Assembly: GCA_913031335.1 (NCBI GenBank)
Contig: CAJWGI010000114.1
Coordinates: 1 to 5,358, forward strand
Source: an uncultured Anaerolineales bacterium
Lineage (GTDB): Bacteria > Chloroflexota > Anaerolineae > Anaerolineales > UBA11657
DNA: 5,358 nt
Direction of reading: 5' to 3'
Shown here: positions 1 through 5,358 of the stretch, piece by piece
How the letters are laid out: every line of letters starts with the position of its first letter
Numbering within the stretch: the stretch's first letter is position 1
Made by a program: the position numbers and the translations under genes
Notes under the pieces: generated by a model
Database searches by the model: none
Seen by the model: only the letters and a program-made list of their open reading frames with translations
What the model was told of the DNA's origin: nothing

Positions 1-391
1 CCAGCTTTCGGGTGGGGAGCGCCAGCGCGTTGCCATCGCGCGCGCGTTGGCCAACGAGCCGGCCATCGTGCTGGCCGATGAGCCCACCGGCAATCTGGAT
101 TCGAAAGCCACTGCGGCGATCATGGAATTGCTGGCCGAATTGAACCGTACGCAGGGCACCACCCTGATTGTGGTCACGCACAACACGCAATCGGCTAACA
201 TGGCGCGACGCATCATCACGCTGCGCGATGGCAAGGTAATTAGCGATACCGTGCCCAAAGATGCTTTCGCGCGCGATCTGATCGAATTCAGGCAGTCCGG
301 GTTGGGTCAGGCGATTTTGGAGGACGGTCAGGTTCCTGACCGGTTGACGGAGATTGCGCCTGCGCTGCGCGCGCTGCTGCGCAAGACGTAG
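1..391 (+). CDS. ABC transporter ATP-binding protein, LolD/MacB-like, C-terminal part (5' end outside window)
   Basis: ATPase subunit of an ABC transporter, acting on the cytoplasmic face of the membrane; the substrate cannot be told from this fragment. The frame is open from the left edge (first whole codon at base 2) and gives 129 residues ending in TAG at 389-391. A TTG at 47 lies inside the conserved signature helix and is not the true start. Visible motifs, numbered within the fragment: ABC signature LSGGE at 2-6 followed by [10 protein letters not shown], Walker B IVLADEP at 22-28 with catalytic Glu27, D-loop NLDS at 31-34, and switch His60 in VVTHN. The Walker A and Q-loop must lie upstream. 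The wording [10 protein letters not shown] is typical of the LolD/MacB/FtsE-like group, which exports lipoproteins, peptides or drugs or pairs with FtsX-type permeases. After the usual end of the fold (LRDGKVISD, about residue 82) there is a tail of about 47 residues with no recognised motif. It converges on serA, so it is not part of the biosynthetic operon. Family assignment is secure; subfamily is inference. Confidence 0.93.
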   Translation, partial: QLSGGERQRVAIARALANEPAIVLADEPTGNLDSKATAAIMELLAELNRTQGTTLIVVTHNTQSANMARRIITLRDGKVISDTVPKDAFARDLIEFRQSGLGQAILEDGQVPDRLTEIAPALRALLRKT

Positions 392-400
392 CGGGAGCGA

Positions 401-1999
401 CTAGAGGTTGATTACGCGGGCGCTGAAGACGTCCGGCAGCGAGCGCAAGTCATCCACCACGTCTGCGGGGCACTCCGAATCCAGATTGATGAAGGAGATG
501 GCGCGGCCACCGGGGCGGTCGCGCCCGTAGCGCCACTCCCCGATATTGACCCCCTGCGCACCGAGATAGGTGCCCACTTTTCCGATCACACCGGGCACGT
601 CGCGGTTCTCGAGGAAGAGCAAAGTCCCTTCAGGTCGGGCGTCCACCTGGATGTCGCGGTATTGTACCAGTCTGGCTTCTGCTCCCGCGAAGAGTACGCC
701 GGCGACAGTCTGTGAGCCACCGTCTTCCCAGTGTACGCGGCAGGAAAGCAGGTTCGGGTAGTCGACTAATTCCAGCCCCACTACCTGCGCGGTTTCGATG
801 CCGCGCTCGTGCGCGATGAGGGGCGCGTTGACGTAGTTAACCGGGCGTTCATCCAGCGGGGGCAACATGCCTTTTAGCATTGCCACGGCGACCGGCCGTA
901 CGATGTTTCGCAGGCCCTCGCCCTGCAATTCGACTTCGACGCGTTTGATGCGACTGTCGGCGAGTTGAGCCTGCAGCTTTCCGAGCTGCTCAGCGAGGCG
1001 CAGGTAGGGGCGATGGAGGGTGTATTCGGCGCCGGGCCCGAAGGGCAAATTGACCACGCTGCGATAATCCGCATCCCTCAGGGCGTCCAAGGTTTGTTCT
1101 ACCACCAGCCGCGAGGTCTCGCTTTGCGATTCGACGGTGTTCTGGTTCAGGTGCGGCACTGCCAGAACGTTTGGTTGCAACACCAACGGATGGTCGGGCG
1201 GGGCGGGCTCCTGGCAGAGGGTGTCCAGCGCCGCGCCAGCTACCTTGTCAGTGTTCAGCGCGTGCAGCAGCGCCTTCTCGTCTATCAGTTCTGCGCGCGA
1301 GCAATTGATGATGTGCACTCCGTTCTTCATCTGAGCGATAGTGTCGCCATTGATGAAGTTGTGTGTCTCGTCGGTCACAGAGGTGTGCAGAGAAATTACG
1401 TCGGCGCGCGCCAGCAATTCGTGCAGTGGGACGATGCTCACCCCGTGAGCGCGCGCGTGGGCAATATCGGTGTAGGGGTCGTATGCCAGCACCTCCATGC
1501 CGAAAGCCTGCGCGCGGTTGGCCACTTCGTGGCCGTGGCGTCCGTATCCAATCACCCCGATTGTCTTCCCGCGCAGCTGGAAGCCGAGAATCTCATGCCG
1601 TTCCCACCGGCCGGCGCTCAGCGAGGTGTAGCCGCGCGGGATGTGGCGGGCGAGCGCGAGCAGCATGGCCATGGTGTGTTCAGCCACGGCGATCACGTTT
1701 GCGTCCGGCACGTTTATCACCATGATGCCGTGCCGGGTTGCAGCGTCGATATCGACGTTTTCGAGCTGCGCCCCCGCGCGGGCAATCACGCGCAGGCGTT
1801 TCCCGCGGGCGATCAATTCGGCGTCAGCCTGAGTCTGCGAGCGCAGCAGCAGCGCGTGCGCCCGGGAAACCTCTGCGATCAACGCTTTTCGTTCCGGCAG
1901 CGGGCCGGCCGTGGTGACGTCCTTGCTTTCACGCAGAATCTCCCAGCCATTCAGGCCGAGGTGGTCGGAGACTAGGATGTGAAAGGGCGCGTCAGCCAC
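401..1999 (-). CDS. serA: D-3-phosphoglycerate dehydrogenase, long form with ASB and ACT domains
   Basis: Cytoplasmic NAD-dependent oxidation of 3-phosphoglycerate to 3-phosphohydroxypyruvate, first step of serine synthesis. The 532-residue product matches the long SerA type in length and order: split substrate-binding domain (about 1-100 and 290-317), Rossmann domain (about 101-289), allosteric substrate-binding (ASB) domain (about 318-450) and ACT domain (about 458-532), the usual site of serine feedback. The nucleotide loop GYGRHG is at 151-156 with acidic Asp174 after the second strand, which favours NAD. The catalytic triad is Arg235 (NCSRAE), Glu264 (CQEP) and His283 (VPHL). The start is GTG at 1999-1997, preceded by a GGTGGA Shine-Dalgarno; the next Met is residue 93, inside the domain. 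The gene overlaps the upstream phosphatase gene by 8 bases and is the last gene of the cluster. Oddity: loops around the active site differ from consensus (RAGAQLENVD, PDANVIAVAE, SRAE for the usual ARGG, HLNQNT for HLGAST), so substrate preference could differ. Another 2-hydroxyacid dehydrogenase activity is possible, but the ASB-ACT tail and the adjacent serB-like gene favour SerA. Confidence 0.9.
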   Translation of the reverse strand: MADAPFHILVSDHLGLNGWEILRESKDVTTAGPLPERKALIAEVSRAHALLLRSQTQADAELIARGKRLRVIARAGAQLENVDIDAATRHGIMVINVPDANVIAVAEHTMAMLLALARHIPRGYTSLSAGRWERHEILGFQLRGKTIGVIGYGRHGHEVANRAQAFGMEVLAYDPYTDIAHARAHGVSIVPLHELLARADVISLHTSVTDETHNFINGDTIAQMKNGVHIINCSRAELIDEKALLHALNTDKVAGAALDTLCQEPAPPDHPLVLQPNVLAVPHLNQNTVESQSETSRLVVEQTLDALRDADYRSVVNLPFGPGAEYTLHRPYLRLAEQLGKLQAQLADSRIKRVEVELQGEGLRNIVRPVAVAMLKGMLPPLDERPVNYVNAPLIAHERGIETAQVVGLELVDYPNLLSCRVHWEDGGSQTVAGVLFAGAEARLVQYRDIQVDARPEGTLLFLENRDVPGVIGKVGTYLGAQGVNIGEWRYGRDRPGGRAISFINLDSECPADVVDDLRSLPDVFSARVINL

Positions 2000-2843
2000 T
2001 TTTGCGTTCCACCGCCTGCAGCAAGCGTTCTTTCACTTCTCTTTCTTGGAAGACCACCTCGCCGTGCTCCACCATGTGCACCCCGGAGGAGAAAAGGCGT
2101 CTCCAGGGAGTGACATCGGCAAGTTTCCCCAGCGCAAGCGGCAGTACCGGCGCGAGGTGGGGCGCGTTGATGTAGACCGGCGATTCTGCGGCCACGCGCT
2201 CGCGATAGACTGCGCCGCCGAAGCCGACGAACAGGTCAACATGGCCGCTCGCTTCCAGGTCCGAAAGCCCATCGCCCACAAGCAGGGCGCGGCCTGGGTG
2301 GCGGGCGCGAATGCGGTCGATGAGCATGTTCTTGCCGCCTGTGCCCGTGAGCGGATTGCTGTCCACGGCGAGGTAATTGGCGTGCGGGTTTTTTCCGCCG
2401 GGCTGCTCCCAGTAGCGCCACCACTCTCCGGAGAGTTGGTCGTATTGCATATCCACGGCGAAAATATGCTCGCGCGGCACATGCAGCCACACCCCAAAAT
2501 CGCGCACCGGTTCGATTAATCCGCCACTGACGATGAAGACCGCGACCCCCAGCTCGCGCAATGCTGCGATGACGTCTGGAGCATCGGCAATCACGTTCTC
2601 GCGGTAAAAATCGCAGATGAAGTTGACCTGCGCCCGCGTCGGATTGGAGCTATCCAGCCGGTGGTCGTAGACTCGTTCAAGCGCAATCTCGCCGTCCATG
2701 GCGCGTTTGGTCAGGGCGGCCACGTGAGCTTCCTTGCCGGTGAGACGGGCGAGCTCGTCGATGCCCTCGACTGCGCTCAGCGTGCTGTCGCAATCGAAGA
2801 TGACCACTTCTGCCACGGGCCAGATGGGCGCGGCGGCGGTCAT
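1992..2843 (-). CDS. serB: HAD-superfamily phosphatase, probable phosphoserine phosphatase (PSPH-like)
   Basis: Probably hydrolyses L-3-phosphoserine to serine, the last step of the phosphorylated serine pathway, in the cytoplasm with Mg2+. The 283-residue product shows all HAD motifs: motif I DCDST with nucleophile Asp17 and acid/base Asp19, followed by VEGIDELA at 25-32 as in phosphoserine phosphatases; cap helix with Ala48-Met49-x-Gly51 and Arg62; motif II SGG at 106-108; motif III Lys171; motif IV GDGLSD at 190-195. FVGFGG followed by RERV (205-217) resembles the eukaryotic PSPH style rather than E. coli SerB, and no N-terminal ACT-like domain is present. It is longer than the roughly 210-230 residues of minimal PSPH: extra residues lie between motifs II and III (about 139-160, WWRYWEQPGGKN), and a tail of about 50 residues follows the fold. 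ATG at 2843 lies 4 bases after the proA stop, with no clear Shine-Dalgarno, so reinitiation after proA is likely. Pairing with serA supports the role; another HAD-IB phosphatase of different specificity remains possible. Confidence 0.82.
   Translation of the reverse strand: MTAAAPIWPVAEVVIFDCDSTLSAVEGIDELARLTGKEAHVAALTKRAMDGEIALERVYDHRLDSSNPTRAQVNFICDFYRENVIADAPDVIAALRELGVAVFIVSGGLIEPVRDFGVWLHVPREHIFAVDMQYDQLSGEWWRYWEQPGGKNPHANYLAVDSNPLTGTGGKNMLIDRIRARHPGRALLVGDGLSDLEASGHVDLFVGFGGAVYRERVAAESPVYINAPHLAPVLPLALGKLADVTPWRRLFSSGVHMVEHGEVVFQEREVKERLLQAVERKSG
2008..2013 (-). promoter_or_regulatory. Ribosome binding site supporting the GTG start of serA
   Basis: The - strand reads GGTGGA, 8 bases upstream of the GTG at 1999-1997, within the last codons of the phosphatase gene. 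It is a moderate Shine-Dalgarno match. It matters because serA has no ATG before residue 93, so this site and the 8-base gene overlap decide the start. Confidence 0.55.
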
Positions 2844-2847
2844 GGCT

Positions 2848-4122
2848 TCAGGCGCGCGCGGTGTAGTCGCCGCGCACCACCCATTTGTACGTGGTCAGCT
2901 CGGGCAGTCCCATCGGCCCGCGCGCGTGCAGCCGCTGCGTGCTGATGGCGACCTCCGCGCCGAGGCCGAACTCCGCGCCATCAGTGAAGCGAGTGCTGGC
3001 ATTGACGTACACCACGGCCGAATCCACCTCGGCCACGAAGCGTTCCGCGTGCACGTCCGTTTCGGTCAGGATGCCATCGGAATGGGCGGTGCTGTGTGCG
3101 CCTATGTGCGCGATGGCTTCGTCGAGGTCTTCCACCACCTTCAACCCGAGCACGAGCGAAAGCCATTCGGTGTCGAAATCTTCCGCCCCGGCCGCGGACA
3201 CTGCCGCTTCCGTCGAGCCGTTGCCTTCTTCCTGCAGCACGCTCATGGCGCGCGGCGCGGCGCGGAAAGTCACCCCGAGGCCGCCCAGCTGCGCTACCAC
3301 GCGGGGCAGCAGTTTGGCAGCCACGGCGCTGTTCACCAGCAGGGTGTCGAGCGCATTGCACACCGAGGGGCGCTGCACCTTGGCGTTTTCTATCACCGGC
3401 AGCGCGGCGGTGAGATCGGCGCTGGCATCCACATACAAATGGCAAACTCCGATGCCGCCGGTGATGACCGGAATGGAACTGTTCTCACGGCAGAAACGGT
3501 GCAGCGCGTTCCCGCCACGTGGAATTATCATCTCGACGTAATCGTGCAGTCGCAACAGTTCGGCCACATGTTTTCGGTCGCTGTCATCGATGAATTGCAC
3601 CACGCTTTGCGGCAGCCCGGCCTGTTGCAGCGCCTGCTGCACCACCTGCACCAGCACGCGATTGGAGCGAATGGTCTCACTGCCGCCGCGCAATATCGCC
3701 ACGTTGCCGGTCTTGACTGCGAGTGCAGAAACATCGATTGTCACGTTGGGACGCGATTCGTAAATCACGCCCAACACGCCGATGGGCACGCGCTGGCGGC
3801 GCAGCTGCAACCCGTTAGGCAGCACACGCTCGGCAAAAACCTCTCCGATCGGGTCCGACAGCGTGGCGATGGCGCGCACGTCCGCGGCGACGCCCTGCAG
3901 CCGTTCCGGCGTGAGCGTGAGGCGGTCGATTAGCGCTTCGCTTAAGCCGGCCTTCCGGGCAGCCTCGGCATCGCGCTTGTTCGCATCCAGAACGTTGGGC
4001 TCGCTGAAAGCCAAACCGTCGGCAATGGCCTGCAATGCTCGGTTTTTGGTCTCGGTGCTCGCGCGCGCCATTTGGCACGAGGCTTCTCGGGCGGCAGCAC
4101 CCATCTTTTTCAGGTCAATCAT
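2848..4122 (-). CDS. proA: Gamma-glutamyl phosphate reductase (glutamate-5-semialdehyde dehydrogenase)
   Basis: NADPH-dependent reduction of gamma-glutamyl phosphate to glutamate-5-semialdehyde, second step of proline synthesis; the product cyclises spontaneously and would then be reduced by ProC, which is not in the window. The 424 residues match the usual ProA length and cover the aldehyde-dehydrogenase-like fold end to end. Visible family blocks: [18 protein letters not shown] (111-128), [13 protein letters not shown] (137-149), PRGG (201-204), [11 protein letters not shown] with the probable catalytic Cys227 (222-232), [17 protein letters not shown] (247-263), [11 protein letters not shown] (343-353) and the C-terminal block [13 protein letters not shown] then [16 protein letters not shown] (384-414). 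The ATG at 4122-4120 overlaps the proB TGA as ATGA and follows a strong AGGAGGAGG site. ProB and ProA are known to work together on a labile acyl-phosphate, which fits the coupling. No sign of truncation or frameshift. Confidence 0.97.
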   Translation of the reverse strand: MIDLKKMGAAAREASCQMARASTETKNRALQAIADGLAFSEPNVLDANKRDAEAARKAGLSEALIDRLTLTPERLQGVAADVRAIATLSDPIGEVFAERVLPNGLQLRRQRVPIGVLGVIYESRPNVTIDVSALAVKTGNVAILRGGSETIRSNRVLVQVVQQALQQAGLPQSVVQFIDDSDRKHVAELLRLHDYVEMIIPRGGNALHRFCRENSSIPVITGGIGVCHLYVDASADLTAALPVIENAKVQRPSVCNALDTLLVNSAVAAKLLPRVVAQLGGLGVTFRAAPRAMSVLQEEGNGSTEAAVSAAGAEDFDTEWLSLVLGLKVVEDLDEAIAHIGAHSTAHSDGILTETDVHAERFVAEVDSAVVYVNASTRFTDGAEFGLGAEVAISTQRLHARGPMGLPELTTYKWVVRGDYTARA

Positions 4123-5258
4123 GCTGCCTCCTCCTGCTGATGCGTCAGCAGCACGAGCTGGTCACGGTGAATCACTTCCTCCCCATAAGCATACCCGAGA
4201 ATCGACTCAATCTCCCAAGATTGCCTGCCGGTGATTTTGGCCAGTTCATCGGCCTGATAACTGGCCAGTCCGCGCGCCAACTCGCGGCCATTGCTATCGC
4301 GCACCGAGACGGTGTCGCCGCGGTCAAATTCGCCCGAGACCGAGGTGATGCCCACCGGAAGCAGGCTGCTGCCGCTCAATAGCGCGCGCGCGGCCCCGGC
4401 GTCAATTTGAATACCTCCTGCGCCATCCGCGCCGGAAAGAATGAAACGCTTGCGACTCTCCAGCGTGGTAACAAGCGCCGGAAAGCGGGTGCCGACCGCT
4501 TCTCCCCGGGCGGCTTTCAAGATCACGTCGGGGTCGCTGCCAAGGGTCACCACCACGGTGGCGCCGGAGCGGCGCGCAAGGTCGGCCGCCTGTAGTTTGG
4601 TGACCATGCCTCCGGTTCCCAGTGTGTCGCCTGTCTGGCCGGCCGCCCGCCACATCTCCTCTGGAATCTCCGCGCTGCTGATTTCCGTGAACAAGGTGGC
4701 CTGCGGGTCGCGGCGCGGGTCGGCCGTGAACACGCCGGGCTGGTCGGTGAGCATCAGCAGCAGGTCGGCATCAATCAGGTTTGCCACCAGCGCGGAAAGG
4801 TTGTCGTTGTCGCCTACGCGAATTTCTTCAGTGGTGACAGCATCGTTCTCGTTGACGATGGGAACGACCTTCTGGTCTAGCAGCGCGCGCAGCGTGTTGC
4901 GCGCGTTCAGGTAGCTGCGCCGCCGGGAAAGGTCATCTCGCGTGAGCAGCACCTGCGCCACCGTGCGGTCGTATAGCGCGAAGATTTTTTCGTAATGGGC
5001 CATCAGGCGTGGCTGCCCGACGGCGGAAAGCATCTGCTTCGCCGGGATTTCTTTCGGCAGGGCCGGAAATGAAAGAGCCTCGCGCCCGGCTGCCATTGAG
5101 CCGGAAGAGACCACGGTGACTTCGCAACCGGCTGCGCACAGCTCGGCCATCTGGCGCACCAGCTCACCCAGCCTTGGCGCGGAGAGATGCGGCGTTCCGG
5201 CGGTGAGGGTGGAAGTGCCCAGTTTGACGACCAGACGGCGGTAATCAGAAGCGGCCAT
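4119..5258 (-). CDS. proB: Glutamate 5-kinase with C-terminal PUA domain
   Basis: ATP-dependent phosphorylation of L-glutamate to gamma-glutamyl phosphate, the committed and normally proline-inhibited step of proline synthesis, in the cytoplasm. The 379 residues give an amino-acid-kinase domain (about 5-258) followed by a PUA domain (about 268-360), the full-length bacterial architecture. Landmarks: [10 protein letters not shown] with Lys12 (10-19), [10 protein letters not shown] (51-60), [10 protein letters not shown] (77-86), [11 protein letters not shown] (117-127), PIVNENDAV (133-141), VGDNDNLSA (148-156), [13 protein letters not shown] (170-182) and [12 protein letters not shown] (214-225, Lys221). 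Asp109 and Glu145 align by eye with E. coli Asp107 and Glu143, positions linked to proline feedback, so inhibition by proline is probably retained (inference). The ATG at 5258 is supported by an in-frame stop at 5276-5274 just upstream; no other ATG lies between. The last codons (QQEEAA) also form the proA ribosome binding site. It is the first gene of the cluster, preceded by a plausible promoter. Confidence 0.97.
   Translation of the reverse strand: MAASDYRRLVVKLGTSTLTAGTPHLSAPRLGELVRQMAELCAAGCEVTVVSSGSMAAGREALSFPALPKEIPAKQMLSAVGQPRLMAHYEKIFALYDRTVAQVLLTRDDLSRRRSYLNARNTLRALLDQKVVPIVNENDAVTTEEIRVGDNDNLSALVANLIDADLLLMLTDQPGVFTADPRRDPQATLFTEISSAEIPEEMWRAAGQTGDTLGTGGMVTKLQAADLARRSGATVVVTLGSDPDVILKAARGEAVGTRFPALVTTLESRKRFILSGADGAGGIQIDAGAARALLSGSSLLPVGITSVSGEFDRGDTVSVRDSNGRELARGLASYQADELAKITGRQSWEIESILGYAYGEEVIHRDQLVLLTHQQEEAA
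4127..4135 (-). promoter_or_regulatory. Strong ribosome binding site of proA, inside the end of proB
   Basis: The - strand reads AGGAGGAGG, ending 4 bases before the proA ATG; the distal AGGAGG copy has a spacing of 7. It lies within the last codons of proB and fixes the proA start. Together with the ATGA stop/start overlap it points to coupled, high-level translation of the two enzymes. Confidence 0.85.
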
Positions 5259-5320
5259 GGTTGCTCGAGCCGCTCATTGTCAGTGCGACGACCGATGGTC
5301 AATTTTGCGGCGAGTGGGCT

Positions 5321-5329
5321 ATTCTAGCA
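5321..5329 (-). promoter_or_regulatory. Candidate extended -10 promoter for the proB operon
   Basis: On the - strand the bases read TGCTAGAAT: a TGn extension directly before TAGAAT, which matches TATAAT at five of six positions. No good -35 is present at 17 bases spacing (TAAATG at 5349-5344 is weak), as often seen with extended -10 promoters. The start of transcription would fall near 5314, giving a leader of about 55 bases before the proB ATG at 5258. It lies in the only non-coding stretch upstream of the four-gene cluster. The match could be chance, and the preferences of this organism's sigma factor are unknown. Confidence 0.45.
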
Positions 5330-5358
5330 TGAAACCGCGCCACCATTTACGCGGATGA

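Noticed and set aside
361..383. GC-rich stretch with TGCGC and GCGCA arms near the end of the ABC gene, considered as a terminator
   Set aside because: Only a 5-base stem with a mismatched interior and no following T run on either strand; it lies within coding sequence and is explained by Ala/Leu/Arg codons.
965..1975. Long open frame of 336 codons on the + strand opposite serA
   Set aside because: It is fully antisense to a well-supported SerA, its translation has no recognisable motif and is rich in His, Gln, Val and Arg as expected from the complement of GC-biased codons. Treated as a shadow.
2734..3933. Open frame of 399 codons on the + strand opposite proA and the start of the phosphatase gene
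   Set aside because: It runs across the proA/serB junction on the wrong strand, its His- and Arg-rich translation matches no family I know, and ProA in the other strand is unambiguous.
5274..5302. TTGACC at 5302-5297 on the - strand as a -35 box
   Set aside because: At 16 to 18 bases spacing downstream there is no acceptable -10 (CAATGA and neighbours match poorly), so it was not called.
5329..5358. Nine-codon frame on the + strand (MKPRHHLRG, stop at the window's last bases), possibly a leader peptide
   Set aside because: No ribosome binding site in good position, no attenuator-like hairpin visible, and it points away from proB. A frame this short is expected by chance.

Overview
The window is a compact stretch of primary biosynthesis genes from a GC-rich bacterium (roughly 60% GC by eye). 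It contains the 3' end of an ABC-transporter ATPase gene on the + strand, then four tightly packed genes on the - strand. Read 5'->3' on the - strand these are proB (5258-4119), proA (4122-2848), a serB-like phosphatase (2843-1992) and serA (1999-401). No mobile element, CRISPR array, RNA gene or obvious foreign DNA is visible. The protein style (ProB N-terminus with [10 protein letters not shown], a PSPH-like HAD phosphatase with a tryptophan-rich cap insertion, LolD/MacB-type ATPase) reminds me of Chloroflexota, perhaps Anaerolineae. That is an impression from memory, not a computed placement.

Layout. 1-391 (+): C-terminal 129 residues of an ABC ATPase whose start lies outside the window. 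392-400: a 9-base gap between two convergent stop codons, with no recognisable terminator. 401-5258 (-): a four-gene unit with almost no spacing: proB/proA overlap by 4 bases (ATGA), proA/serB are separated by 4 bases, and serB/serA overlap by 8 bases (GTGGCTGA). 5259-5358: upstream region of proB with a plausible extended -10 promoter on the - strand.

Function. ProB and ProA carry out the first two steps of proline synthesis, glutamate to gamma-glutamyl phosphate to glutamate-5-semialdehyde. SerA and the SerB-like phosphatase would be the first and last steps of the phosphorylated serine pathway, starting from 3-phosphoglycerate. The middle serine enzyme (SerC) and the last proline enzyme (ProC) are not in the window. 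The overlaps suggest one transcript and translational coupling, so proline and serine synthesis may be controlled together.

Nothing here is clearly a new system. The points most worth a second look are the mixed proline/serine operon, and a SerA that keeps the catalytic Arg/Glu/His and all domains but departs from family consensus at several active-site loops.
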